From contig NZ_CP022529.1 of the NCBI RefSeq assembly GCF_002237595.1, positions 930,001-994,000 of the forward strand: a stretch of DNA of 64,000 nucleotides, in the 5' to 3' direction. The stretch is from Labrenzia sp. VG12 (GTDB taxonomy: Bacteria > Pseudomonadota > Alphaproteobacteria > Rhizobiales > Stappiaceae). A program made the position numbers and the translations under genes. The notes under the pieces were generated by a model, which searched no databases, was not told the DNA's origin, and saw only the letters and a list, made by a program, of their open reading frames with translations. Positions 34,567-44,661 of the stretch are shown here, piece after piece; position 1 is the first letter of the stretch, and each line of letters starts with the position of its first letter.

Positions 34567-37561
34567 TGATGCGTGCTCCTTCCTTGTCATAGAACACCGG
34601 GCCGGTCACTTCGACCGGAATGCTGCCGGTGGGCATGGGCACATAAAGGGTCTTGCCTTCCAGCGCATGCCCGTTCTTGACGATCGCCAGCGCGATGTTC
34701 CGGTCAAGCGCGGGGCTGTAATAGGACGAGGTCACATGGCCTTCGGCCGCTGTGCCGGTGGCCGGGTTCTCGGCTACCGTGATCTGCGCGCCTTCCTCCA
34801 GCTTGACCTTCGGATCCTTGGTCAGGAGGCCGACGAACTGTTTCCGGTTCTCGGCCACAAGATCCGGCCGTTCCAGACCGCGCTTGCCGACGAAGTCGTG
34901 CTTCTTCTTGCCGATCGCCCAGCTCATGCCGGCGTCCTGCGGGGTCACGGTGCCGTCCGTGTCCTGACCGACAATGATGTAGCCTTTCTCGGCGCGCAGG
35001 ACGTGCATGGTTTCCGTGCCATAGGCCGTGCCGTTGTGCTTTTCGATTTCCTTGGCCAGCGTCTCCCACATCATCTTGCCATGGCGGCGCGGCACGTTGA
35101 TCTCAAAGCCGAGCTCACCGGTGAAGGAGATGCGGAACAGACGGCAGGGAACGCCACAGAACGTGCCTTCCTTGACGCTCATATGCGGGAACGCATCCGC
35201 GGCGAGATCGATGCCCTCGATGAACGGTGCAATCACTTCCCGGGCCTTTGGTCCCTGGACGGCGGCCACGGCAAACTGCTCGGTGGTCGAAGTGATCCAG
35301 ACATCAAGATCAGGCCATTCGGTCTGCAGGTAGTCTTCCATGGTGGCAAAGACGCTCGGCGCGCCGCCGGTCGTCGTCGTCACGTGGAAGCGGTCTTCCG
35401 CGAGGCGGCCGATGACACCATCGTCGACGATGAAGCCGGCATCGTTCAGGAGCAAACCGTAGCGGCAGCGTCCGGGGGCCAGCTTCTTCCAGGGGTTGGT
35501 GTACATCCGCTCCAGGAATTCTGCTGCATCCGGACCAACCACTTCGATCTTGCCGAGCGTGGAAGCATCGAACAGGCCGACGCTCTCGCGGGCCGTCTTG
35601 CATTCCCGTGCAACGGCGGCATGCATGTCTTCACCGTCTTTCGGGAAGTACCAGGTCCGCTTCCACTGGCCGACATCCTCGTAGACACCGCCATTGGCCA
35701 CCACCCAGTCGTGAGACGGGGTCTTGCGGACCGGGTCGAAGAAGTCACCGCGGGCAACACCGGCAAACAGGCCGAAGGTTGTTGGTGTAAACGGCAGGCG
35801 GAAGGTGGTCAGACCCACATCCGTGACCGGACGGTCCAGCGCGCCGGAGGCGATCTGCAGCGCGTTCATGTTGGACAGACGGCCCTGGTCGGTCGCCATA
35901 CCGGTGGTGGTGTAGCGCTTGATGTGCTCGATGGACTGCATGCCTTCGCGCACGGCCAGTTTGACGTCCTTTGCCGTTACGTCGTTCTGATAATCGACAA
36001 AGGCTTTCACGCGCGACGCATTGCGGTCATGCGGCAGGGCACCAAGCGTGCCGCCGGCACCGGCTTCGCCGCCGGTCGCGACCGAGTAGGTTACCTTGGC
36101 GGATTTGCCCGTGGCCGACTTGGCGGCTTCCTCGCCGGCCGCGTAGCCGTCTTCCAGGGTGGCCTGCAGGCCGTACAGCCCCTTGGACGCCCCGGTCGAG
36201 CGCTCGTTCTGGACAGACTTGCCGGGCACATAAGCGCCCTTGTCGGCATCCCAGACCACTTTTCCGCGGGACTGGGAGTAGAGGCTGACAGTCGGTGTCC
36301 AGCCACCGGACATCAGGACAGCGTCACACGTGACCTGGCCGCCGGAGGCAACCTTGCCGGATGTCATCAGCTTGCCGAGCAACGCGGCTTTCACGCGTTT
36401 GCGGCCAAGCGTTCCGGTGACAACACAGCCGGCTTCCACGCGGATGCCGCGTGCCTGGGCGATCGAGATCAGATTTTCCGGCGGGTTTTCGCGCATATCC
36501 GCGATTGCGACGACATCGACACCGTGATCCTTCAGGTCGAAGGCTGCCTGCCAGGCGGTGTCGCAGGCCGTCGTGACCAGCACCTTGTGACCGACCTTCA
36601 CGCCGTAGCGGTTGAGATAGGTCCGGCCGGACTCTGCCATGAGAATGCCCGGACGGTCGTTTTCCGGGAACACCATTGGCCGCTCGATGGCGCCGGCGGC
36701 GATCACGACTTCCTTGGCCCGCACCTGCCACAGCCGCTCGCGCGGCAGTTTCGGATCGGGATTGGAAAGGTGTTCGGTCACGCGTTCGGCAAGCGCGATG
36801 AAGTTATGCGCGAAATAGCCGAAAGCGGTTGTACGTGGCAGCAGCGTGACGTTGTCCATGCCCGCCAGCTTGGCGATGGTTTCGCCGACCCACTCTGTGG
36901 GCTCCTTGCCGTCGATGCTGGCGCCGGCTTCACTCAGCAGCGAGCCTCCGAACTCGGCCTGCTCATCGCACAGCATGACCTTTGCGCCGGTTTCCGCTGC
37001 CGCAAGAGCGGCCGCCAGACCGGACGGGCCGGAGCCGACAACGAGCACGTCGCAATGGGCATAGATGTTGCCGTAGAAATCCTGGTCCGGGTTTTTCGGC
37101 GGTTTGCCGAGGCCGGCTGCCGCGCGGATGATCGGCTCATAGACCCGGTCCCAGAAGGCTTTCGGCCACATGAAGGTCTTGTAGTAGAAACCGGCCGGGA
37201 ACAGCGGTGACAGCATGTCGTTGACGGCGCCGACATCGAAGCCGAGCGAGGGGAACCTGTTCTGCGAGATCGCTTCCAGCCCCTGATAGAGCTCAACCTG
37301 GGTAGCGCGCAGGTTCGGGGTCTGGTCGCCGTTGCGGTAGATGCCGACCAGCGCATTCGGTTCTTCAGAACCGGCAGAAACGATGCCACGCGGCCGGTGA
37401 TACTTGAACGAACGGCCGACGAGATGCACGCCGTTGGCAAGCAGCGCAGAGGCGAGCGTATCGCCCTTGTGACCCTGCATTTCCTCGCCGTCAAAGGTGA
37501 AGGTGAGCTGTTCGGCGCGGTCGATCCGGCCGCCTTTTTCTGTACGGAATGGCTGGCTCAT
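34559..37561 (-). CDS. soxA: Sarcosine oxidase alpha subunit
   Basis: 1000 residues. The N-terminal ferredoxin-like part (TFTFDGEEMQGHKGDTLASA, RPRGIVSAGSEEPNALV) precedes a dinucleotide-binding domain (DVLVVGSGPSGLAAALAAAE) that binds NAD+. The C-terminal third is an aminomethyltransferase (GcvT-like) domain that binds tetrahydrofolate (GLFDASTLGKIEVVGPDA; FTGELGFEINVPRRHG). Length is as expected. It overlaps soxD by four bases (ATGA). An antisense frame of more than 900 codons across it is a codon-bias shadow. Confidence 0.96.
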   Translation of the reverse strand: MSQPFRTEKGGRIDRAEQLTFTFDGEEMQGHKGDTLASALLANGVHLVGRSFKYHRPRGIVSAGSEEPNALVGIYRNGDQTPNLRATQVELYQGLEAISQNRFPSLGFDVGAVNDMLSPLFPAGFYYKTFMWPKAFWDRVYEPIIRAAAGLGKPPKNPDQDFYGNIYAHCDVLVVGSGPSGLAAALAAAETGAKVMLCDEQAEFGGSLLSEAGASIDGKEPTEWVGETIAKLAGMDNVTLLPRTTAFGYFAHNFIALAERVTEHLSNPDPKLPRERLWQVRAKEVVIAAGAIERPMVFPENDRPGILMAESGRTYLNRYGVKVGHKVLVTTACDTAWQAAFDLKDHGVDVVAIADMRENPPENLISIAQARGIRVEAGCVVTGTLGRKRVKAALLGKLMTSGKVASGGQVTCDAVLMSGGWTPTVSLYSQSRGKVVWDADKGAYVPGKSVQNERSTGASKGLYGLQATLEDGYAAGEEAAKSATGKSAKVTYSVATGGEAGAGGTLGALPHDRNASRVKAFVDYQNDVTAKDVKLAVREGMQSIEHIKRYTTTGMATDQGRLSNMNALQIASGALDRPVTDVGLTTFRLPFTPTTFGLFAGVARGDFFDPVRKTPSHDWVVANGGVYEDVGQWKRTWYFPKDGEDMHAAVARECKTARESVGLFDASTLGKIEVVGPDAAEFLERMYTNPWKKLAPGRCRYGLLLNDAGFIVDDGVIGRLAEDRFHVTTTTGGAPSVFATMEDYLQTEWPDLDVWITSTTEQFAVAAVQGPKAREVIAPFIEGIDLAADAFPHMSVKEGTFCGVPCRLFRISFTGELGFEINVPRRHGKMMWETLAKEIEKHNGTAYGTETMHVLRAEKGYIIVGQDTDGTVTPQDAGMSWAIGKKKHDFVGKRGLERPDLVAENRKQFVGLLTKDPKVKLEEGAQITVAENPATGTAAEGHVTSSYYSPALDRNIALAIVKNGHALEGKTLYVPMPTGSIPVEVTGPVFYDKEGARINV

Positions 37562-37863
37562 TTGCCGGCCTCCTTGGCAAGCGCTTCAAGGTCCGGCATT
37601 GGTTCTCCGGCCTTGTAGAATGTCAGAAACTTGTCGCTGACGGTGTCGCGGACTGCGTTGAAGAAACGGCCGCAACCGTGAATGTGACGCCAGCGTTCGG
37701 CATAAACACCCTTGGTGTTGGTGCGCATGTAAAGATAGTTGACCCAGTCCTCGTCGCTGACCTGGGACGGATCGGTCGGGCGGGCGATATGCGCCTCACC
37801 GCGGCAGGAAAACTCCGTTTCCGGCCGTTCGACGCCGCAATAGGGGCAGTAAACCACTAGCAT
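37558..37863 (-). CDS. soxD: Sarcosine oxidase delta subunit
   Basis: 101 residues from ATG 37863 with GGGGAGA upstream. This zinc-binding small subunit shows VYCPYCGVERPETEFSCRGE (three zinc cysteines), DWVNYLYMRTNTKGVYAERW and HIHGCGRFFNAVRDT. It lies 14 bases after soxB and overlaps soxA by four bases. Open frame continues upstream of the ATG but inside soxB. Confidence 0.95.
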   Translation of the reverse strand: MLVVYCPYCGVERPETEFSCRGEAHIARPTDPSQVSDEDWVNYLYMRTNTKGVYAERWRHIHGCGRFFNAVRDTVSDKFLTFYKAGEPMPDLEALAKEAGK

Positions 37864-37877
37864 CTGGACATCTCCCC

Positions 37878-39131
37878 TTAGTGTGCGACGGCGGCGGCTG
37901 CCGCTTCGTCGATGAGACGGCCGGTGCGGAACCGGTCGATGGTGAAAGGTGCGTTGATCTTGTGCGGTTCGTCCCTGGCGATCGTATGCGCAAAGACGTG
38001 ACCGGAGCCCGGAGTTGCCTTGAAACCGCCGGTACCCCAGCCGCAATTCACATAAAGGCCCTTTACCGGGGTCTTGGACAGGATCGGTGACCGGTCCGGG
38101 GTCACGTCGACAATGCCGCCCCAGTTGCGCAGCATGCGCATGCGCCGGAAATGCGGGAAGAGTTCACAGATCGCATCGATCGTGTGATTGGTGATGTGAA
38201 TGCCACCGGCCTGGGAATAGGAGATGAACTGGTCGGTGCCTGCACCGATCACCAGCTCGCCCTTGTCCGACTGCGAAATATAGGCGTGGATGGTGTTGGA
38301 CATGACCACGCAGGGGAACGCCGGTTTGACCGGTTCGGAAACCAGCGCCTGCAGCGGGAAGGATTCCAGCGGCATGCGTACACCGGCCATATCCATGACC
38401 GTCGACGTGTGACCGGCCGCGACAACACCGATTTTCTTGGCCTTGATAAAGCCCTTTGCCGTTTCCACGCCCTCGACGGATCCGTCCTGACCGCGTCGGA
38501 TGCCGGTGACAGCGCAGTTCTGGATGATGTCGACGCCAAGCGCATCGGCGCCGCGCGCATAACCCCAGGCAACTGCATCGTGGCGGGCGGTGCCGCCGAC
38601 ACGCTGCAGGGCAGCGCCCATGACGGGGTAGCGGATGTTCTTTTCAATGTTCAGTGGCGGACAGTATTCCTTGGCCTGTTCGGGCGTCAGCCACTCGTTC
38701 TGGACGCCTGCCAGCCGGTTGGCGTGAATGTGCCTCTGGGCCACCTGCACGTCGTGCACCGTATGCGCCAGCATCATCACGCCGCGGGCGGAATACATGA
38801 CGTTGTAGTTGAGCTCCTGCGACAGGCCCTGCCAAAGGTCGATGGCATGATTGTAGAGCCCGGCGCTTTCTTCCCAGAGATAGTTGGAGCGCACGATGGT
38901 GGTGTTCCGGCCCGTGTTGCCGCCGCCGAGCCAGCCCTTTTCGATCACGCCAACATTGCGAATGCCGTGTTCCTTGGCGAGATAATAGGCGGTTGCCAGG
39001 CCATGGCCGCCGGCGCCGATAATGATGACATCATATTCGGCCTTGGGCTCGGGCGAGCGCCACTGGCGTCCCCAGTTCTGGTGCGCGGAAAAGGCATTTT
39101 TGGCCAGTTCCAGGAAGGAATATCGCTTCAT
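37878..39131 (-). CDS. soxB: Sarcosine oxidase beta subunit
   Basis: 417 residues of the DAO/FAD oxidoreductase family. It carries the covalent FMN and non-covalent FAD of heterotetrameric sarcosine oxidase. The N-terminal [23 protein letters not shown] motif, [20 protein letters not shown] and the C-terminal [20 protein letters not shown] are family hallmarks. First gene of the soxBDAG operon, transcribed away from frmA; the shared upstream region is 39132-39525. ATG 39131 ([14 protein letters not shown]) is chosen over an in-frame codon at 39149. Confidence 0.96.
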   Translation of the reverse strand: MKRYSFLELAKNAFSAHQNWGRQWRSPEPKAEYDVIIIGAGGHGLATAYYLAKEHGIRNVGVIEKGWLGGGNTGRNTTIVRSNYLWEESAGLYNHAIDLWQGLSQELNYNVMYSARGVMMLAHTVHDVQVAQRHIHANRLAGVQNEWLTPEQAKEYCPPLNIEKNIRYPVMGAALQRVGGTARHDAVAWGYARGADALGVDIIQNCAVTGIRRGQDGSVEGVETAKGFIKAKKIGVVAAGHTSTVMDMAGVRMPLESFPLQALVSEPVKPAFPCVVMSNTIHAYISQSDKGELVIGAGTDQFISYSQAGGIHITNHTIDAICELFPHFRRMRMLRNWGGIVDVTPDRSPILSKTPVKGLYVNCGWGTGGFKATPGSGHVFAHTIARDEPHKINAPFTIDRFRTGRLIDEAAAAAVAH

Positions 39132-39525
39132 GAAGCAGCGGCTCCGCACGTTGCCAGCCTGGTGTCGGGCTTACCCCGAGATTTCCAGGTCCGGTGTGGT
39201 TCGAAATGTGAACAGTGACCCTACCGGTTTCGGGTGGGGGCAGTCCATTGTGGGGCATATTCACGATTGGACCCGGGGATGCGTATAAGGTTTCAGTCGC
39301 AAGCTTGTCAGAATGCGACATGGGTGTCGAACCTTGTCGATCTGGACGGAAATACAGCGGGAATCTGCACGAAAATGAGGTTGATGGCCGAGAATGCGAG
39401 CGCCGGAATTTACAGGATAAGCAGCGTCATTGCGCAAACCCGACACAGGATGCCGCTTCGGTTCTTGCATTTGATCTCACGTGGAGTAACTCTCGGGCCA
39501 ACAGTTTAATCAGGGAGATCAATCC
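39132..39525. other. Divergent control region between soxBDAG and frmA
   Basis: About 390 bases without a supportable gene. It must contain the promoters for the sox operon (minus) and the formaldehyde operon (plus). Short frames on both strands lack ribosome sites and recognisable products. AGGGAGATC at its right end is the frmA ribosome site. I see no clear riboswitch or strong palindrome. Confidence 0.55.
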
Positions 39526-40638
<1,113 letters not shown>

Positions 40639-40680
40639 TCGATCGGTCCCGTTAATAAAGCAGGGTGGAGTTCGTCACCG

Positions 40681-40786
40681 TTGCAGGACTTGATCCTGCA
40701 ATCCATGCCGTTTCGCTCGTCACAGATGGATGAGCCTGTTGCTTGTTCAATGAAACGGCATGGATCCCATGGTCAACTCATGGGAT
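40681..40786. repeat. Cluster of three inverted repeats between frmA and fghA
   Basis: Three perfect inverted repeats occupy about 105 bases: TTGCAGGA (40681-40688) with TCCTGCAA (40694-40701); ATCCATGCCGTTTC (40701-40714) with GAAACGGCATGGAT (40752-40765); and ATCCCATG (40764-40771) with CATGGGAT (40779-40786). They abut one another, so the segment can fold as a chain of hairpins. No T-run follows. This looks like a REP/BIME- or MITE-like palindromic repeat or a structured intercistronic RNA. Confidence 0.7.
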
Positions 40787-40812
40787 GACAAAGTGAGACT
40801 AGAGGCATTTTG

Positions 40813-41640
40813 ATGAAAACCCTTTCTGAAAACAGGTCTTTTGGTGGTGTGCAGGGCGTCTACAGCCATGCGTCGGAAGTCTGCGGTTGCGAGATGACGT
40901 TTGCGGTCTACATGCCGCCGCAGGCCGCGAACGGACCGGTGCCGTGCCTTTGGTATCTTTCGGGCCTGACCTGCACGCACGAAAATGCGATGACCAAGGC
41001 CGGACTGCAGGCGCATGCCACCGAGTTCGGCCTTGCACTTGTTTTTCCGGACACCAGCCCGCGCGGCGACGGGATTGCCAATGACGAGGCCTATGATCTC
41101 GGCCAGGGCGCCGGTTTTTACGTCAATGCCACCGAGGCGCCTTGGGCGCCGCATTTCCAGATGGAAAGCTATGTGGCGAGCGAATTGCGGGATCTCGTGA
41201 CCGAGAAATTCGCCATTTCGGTGCATCACGGCATCACCGGCCACTCAATGGGTGGGCACGGGGCCTTGACCCTGGCCATGAAGTATCCGGGTCACTACCA
41301 GTCGCTTTCCGCCTTTGCCCCGATTGCCAACCCGACCCAATCAGATTGGGGGCGCAAGCAGCTTGGTGCCTATCTCGGTGTGGACGAAGCGGACTGGGCG
41401 GCGCACGATGCGACGTTACTTCTGAAAGACAAGGGCTGGTCCGGAGACGTTTTGGTGGATCAGGGCGCTGACGATCAGTTCTACGATCTTCTGAAGCCCG
41501 GGGCCTTGGCATTGGCGCTGAGCGAGACAAAGACCGCGCACACGTTCCGGCTACAGGCTGGCTATGACCATTCCTACTATTTTGTCTCCAGCTTTGCCCG
41601 CGATCACGTCGCCTGGCATGCCGCGCGACTGGGAGGCTAA
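40813..41640 (+). CDS. fghA: S-formylglutathione hydrolase
   Basis: 275 residues from ATG 40813. Esterase D family, hydrolysing S-formylglutathione to formate and glutathione. The nucleophile elbow is GHSMGGHGALTLAM; the remaining triad positions are the Asp of VDQGADDQFYD and the His of AGYDHSYYF. LSGLTCTHENAMTKAG and FPDTSPRGDGI are family hallmarks. It completes the glutathione formaldehyde pathway with frmA. The stop overlaps that of the convergent acyltransferase gene by three bases. Confidence 0.95.
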   Translation: MKTLSENRSFGGVQGVYSHASEVCGCEMTFAVYMPPQAANGPVPCLWYLSGLTCTHENAMTKAGLQAHATEFGLALVFPDTSPRGDGIANDEAYDLGQGAGFYVNATEAPWAPHFQMESYVASELRDLVTEKFAISVHHGITGHSMGGHGALTLAMKYPGHYQSLSAFAPIANPTQSDWGRKQLGAYLGVDEADWAAHDATLLLKDKGWSGDVLVDQGADDQFYDLLKPGALALALSETKTAHTFRLQAGYDHSYYFVSSFARDHVAWHAARLGG

Positions 41641-42713
41641 GCGTCGATGCGGCTGCCGTATTCGCCGGCAAGATGCCTGGCATAGGGGCTTTCCTCGAAG
41701 GATTTCGGCAGTCGCAACTCGCCCAGCATGTACCATTCTTCGATATTGCGAAGAACGATCGGCTCGAACACGCCGTTGAGAGCCTCTACCGTGCCTGCAA
41801 CATCGTAAGGGCCGTCGGTGGTTGGCCGCTCGATGGGGGGCGTGAATACGAGCTTGAAACGAGCGGGGCCTGTGCGGGTCAGATAGACGGGCAGCAGTGT
41901 TCCACCACATGTATTTGCGATCTTGACCGCGACGACTGCGTTTCCCTTTGTCGGTGCCGGTCGTCCGAAACAGGGCAGGTGCACCTGTTTGTCGCGGACC
42001 TCGTCGATGAAGATGGTCATCGAATAGCGGCCGCTCGTCATGAGGCGCCGCAACAGATAGGCGCTGCGCTGTCCTGGTGGAAACAGATACTGATTCCGCT
42101 CGCGCCTGATTGCGTGAATGATGCGGTTCTTGAACCGGTTGGTTTCCGGCTGATACGGCCCGACACTCGGGCCGGCCAGCCCATCGTGAATGGCGACAAA
42201 GAGGGCTTCCCAGGTTGCCAGATGCATGGAGGTAAAGATGACCGGACCACCTTGTTGCAAGGCCCGTTTCAGATGTTCCTCACCTTCAAGTTCTATGCGA
42301 GAGGTTTTCCATAAACTATTGACAATGCAGAATTCAGATATAGTGCGTGCAATATTTTGCCACCATCTGTTCAAGGCTTTGGTTTCTGCTTCCCGATCTC
42401 TCCAGCGTCCGGCGGTGAGAGCGTTGAAATTTCTGGCGATCCGTTTCGGAAAAATCTTGTGCCGGTAGGACCAGCGCATCAACGGCACGAGCGACTGGCC
42501 GAATTCCGACACAAAGGCGCTGGGACATAGCCGCAGGACATGATGAAAAACGGTGTTGAGCACACCGTCCTTTGTCTGCCGGAGCCAGTAGATCCCGGCA
42601 ACGCTGCGCGCGTCGGCATTGCTGGACACCAGGTCACGCAGAGGGGGCGCCTCCGGCTCTCTCGCCATCGTCTCGGCAAAGGGAATGTCTTCCAGCTTGG
42701 ACGCCTTGGTCAT
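41637..42713 (-). CDS. LpxL/HtrB-like acyltransferase
   Basis: 358 residues of the lauroyl/myristoyl (LpxL-like) acyltransferase group. The catalytic HX4E motif is seen in VIFTSMHLATWEALF, and the later IFIDEVRDKQVHLPCFGRPA region matches the family's substrate-binding block. There is no clear N-terminal membrane helix in the first 60 residues, unusual for lipid A acyltransferases. Its start overlaps the upstream P450 stop (ATGA), so the two are translationally coupled. A role in modifying a membrane lipid or lipid-linked product is inferred. Confidence 0.8.
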   Translation of the reverse strand: MTKASKLEDIPFAETMAREPEAPPLRDLVSSNADARSVAGIYWLRQTKDGVLNTVFHHVLRLCPSAFVSEFGQSLVPLMRWSYRHKIFPKRIARNFNALTAGRWRDREAETKALNRWWQNIARTISEFCIVNSLWKTSRIELEGEEHLKRALQQGGPVIFTSMHLATWEALFVAIHDGLAGPSVGPYQPETNRFKNRIIHAIRRERNQYLFPPGQRSAYLLRRLMTSGRYSMTIFIDEVRDKQVHLPCFGRPAPTKGNAVVAVKIANTCGGTLLPVYLTRTGPARFKLVFTPPIERPTTDGPYDVAGTVEALNGVFEPIVLRNIEEWYMLGELRLPKSFEESPYARHLAGEYGSRIDA

Positions 42714-44143
42714 GAGCTGCGCGGATGCACCGTCATGGGCAGATTGTCGCCGGGGCGAAGCGTGAGCCGGGCGACTGGCTGGACATCGGTCCCATCCTTC
42801 AGGTGGAGCTCGAAATCCTGAGCCAGAATGGCCAGACTGAGAATTGCTTCCGTCATGCCGAATTGCAGACCCGCGCAGATCCGTGGACCGATACTGAAGG
42901 GCACGTAGCCATATTTGTTCGGCTTCTTGGCCTTCGGATCAAGAAAACGATCCGGGTCGAAGACATCGGGCTTGGACCACAGAACCGGATTGCGGTGCAT
43001 GAGCCAGGGCACGACCATGACCAGCGAGCCTTTGGGAATCGGCTTTCCGCTGATCGTGGTATCGGCCATGGCTTCGCGGCCCAGGATCGGAACCGGCGGA
43101 TAGAGCCGGAGCGTTTCTTCTATGACGGCTTTGGTGAACGGCAGCTGGGCGACATCCTGAAATGTCGGAGTTCGACCGGCAAGAACCGTGTCGAGTTCCT
43201 CCTGCAGTCGTGCTCTGGTCCTGTCGCATTTAGACAGGAGGAACCAGGCCCAGGCCAGCGTGTTCGCTGTCGTCTCATGGCCCGCCATGAAAATAACGGC
43301 GGCTTCGCTGATGATGGCGCTCCGGCTGAGCGGTTCGCCGTTGTCGTCCCGCGCTTCCAGAAGCCCGCCGATCACCGAGGCTTCGCCCTTTTGTTTCTGG
43401 GCTTCATAGCTTTCGATGATTTCGTCGAGGACCGACATGATCCTCTGAACCGGCTTCTTGATGGCGCGGCCCCGGAAGCGGGGGAGCCACTCGGGCAGTC
43501 CAAACAGGGACAGGAGATCGATCTGGTCAATATGCCGCTGGTAGTCGGAAAATCCCTGGACCACTTCGGCCGCGTAGTCCTTGCCGAGCTGGCGCCCGAA
43601 GATCGTACGGCAGATGATCTCCGCGGTCAGATGCGCCATGTCGGCCAGGGCGTCGATCTGTGCACCTTCGCCGCGCGCGGCCCACTCGGCGCGCTTTTCA
43701 TCGATCGTCTCGATCATGATCGGGGCGAAACCCTTGACCCTTGATCCATGAATGATGGGCGCAACCACCTTGCGCCGCTTGGCCCATGTTTCGGTGTCGC
43801 TGATGAACAGACCATCTCCGAGGAGCGGTTCCAGGGCATGCCGCATCTGAGGGGTTTTGCGCTGCAGGACCTCATGGTTGGTCTGAAAGGCCTCGCGTAC
43901 GACATCCGGGCGATTGCAAAGCACAAGCTCGCGGCTGAAAACCTTTTTGCTCCGCAAGCGACTTTGAAAGTCGTCAATACCCCAGATCGACAGGAAGTTC
44001 CTTTTTGCCATGCCGAGCAGCGTCCAGACCGGCGGCATCTTCTCATATCGAAACGGGTAGGGAGGCGTGAATTCTTCTGCCGAAACGAGGCGGTTCGCGT
44101 CTGTTGGCAGGTCGCGTTCAGATTGTTTTGCCGAAACTGTCAC
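42710..44143 (-). CDS. Cytochrome P450
   Basis: 477 residues. The haem loop FSIGPRICAGLQFG carries the cysteine ligand, the I-helix oxygen-activation motif is MAGHETTANTLAWAWF, and the K-helix ExxR is EETLRLYPPVP. Residues 310-320 and the PERF-like FDPDRFLDP are also standard. There is no membrane anchor, so it is soluble and needs separate electron donors; none is adjacent. Overall type resembles CYP families acting on fatty acids or other hydrophobic substrates. Coupled by a four-base overlap to the acyltransferase. Confidence 0.93.
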   Translation of the reverse strand: MTVSAKQSERDLPTDANRLVSAEEFTPPYPFRYEKMPPVWTLLGMAKRNFLSIWGIDDFQSRLRSKKVFSRELVLCNRPDVVREAFQTNHEVLQRKTPQMRHALEPLLGDGLFISDTETWAKRRKVVAPIIHGSRVKGFAPIMIETIDEKRAEWAARGEGAQIDALADMAHLTAEIICRTIFGRQLGKDYAAEVVQGFSDYQRHIDQIDLLSLFGLPEWLPRFRGRAIKKPVQRIMSVLDEIIESYEAQKQKGEASVIGGLLEARDDNGEPLSRSAIISEAAVIFMAGHETTANTLAWAWFLLSKCDRTRARLQEELDTVLAGRTPTFQDVAQLPFTKAVIEETLRLYPPVPILGREAMADTTISGKPIPKGSLVMVVPWLMHRNPVLWSKPDVFDPDRFLDPKAKKPNKYGYVPFSIGPRICAGLQFGMTEAILSLAILAQDFELHLKDGTDVQPVARLTLRPGDNLPMTVHPRSS

Positions 44144-44202
44144 AAAAAATTTCCTGGTTCGCTCGTCAATCGCGTCCGAAATACCTCATCGACAGGCTTT
44201 AG

Positions 44203-44604
44203 TCACTTGGGCCGAACACGTAAAGCTCCGAGCGCGACCGATAGCCACGAAAGAATGAGAAGAAAGCCGCCCGTCGGCGCGGCCATCGGGAAAAGTCTTA
44301 CGTCTGCGAAGCTGCGCAGCAACAGATCACCACAGAAGAGACAGAGGCCCGAGGTGAGCAGGAGCAGCGCGATCGGCAGTAGAAGGATACGCCTGACCTG
44401 CGCCAGGACACCGAGGCCGAGATAGGCGGGTGCATGAAACAGCAGGACCTGCGCAGCCGTTTCCAGGAGGGGCGAGGCGCTGGAGTGCGCCGACAGGGCA
44501 AGGCATACAACGCCAGTTGCTCCCGAGAGCCCGGCCAGAAACATGGAGATGCGCAGGAGATTTGCGGTTGGCGCCTTCGAGGAGTGGTCAGGCTGAGAGT
44601 TCAT
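44203..44604 (-). CDS. DUF423 family membrane protein
   Basis: 133 residues with four hydrophobic helices. The C-terminal block LFCGDLLLRSFADVRLFPMA followed by APTGGFLLILSWL corresponds to the conserved end of DUF423 proteins (E. coli YgdD type), which are small inner-membrane proteins of unknown role. It follows the M3 peptidase on the same strand with a strong hairpin in the 57-base gap. Confidence 0.72.
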   Translation of the reverse strand: MNSQPDHSSKAPTANLLRISMFLAGLSGATGVVCLALSAHSSASPLLETAAQVLLFHAPAYLGLGVLAQVRRILLLPIALLLLTSGLCLFCGDLLLRSFADVRLFPMAAPTGGFLLILSWLSVALGALRVRPK

Positions 44605-44615
44605 GATGTCACGAT

Positions 44616-44649
44616 CCGTTTGGCCGGGGCCATGTGGCCGGCCAAACGG
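44616..44649. repeat. GC-rich hairpin after the M3 peptidase gene
   Basis: CCGTTTGGCCGG (44616-44627) pairs perfectly with CCGGCCAAACGG (44638-44649) around a ten-base loop in which GGCC/GGCC can pair again. It follows the peptidase stop on the minus strand but no T-run is present, so it may stabilise or partly terminate the message rather than act as a classic terminator. Confidence 0.6.
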
Positions 44650-44661
44650 CCGGCCGCGGGG

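Noticed and set aside
34466..37210. Open frame of 914 codons on the plus strand
   Set aside because: It lies wholly antisense to soxA and soxG, has no recognisable domain, and such long antisense frames are expected from GC-rich codon bias.
39234..39509. Small frame in the sox-frmA control region
   Set aside because: No ribosome site, no recognisable sequence, overlapping competing frames on both strands.
42710..42713. Frameshift between P450 and acyltransferase
   Set aside because: Both proteins are complete at their ends; the ATGA overlap is ordinary translational coupling.
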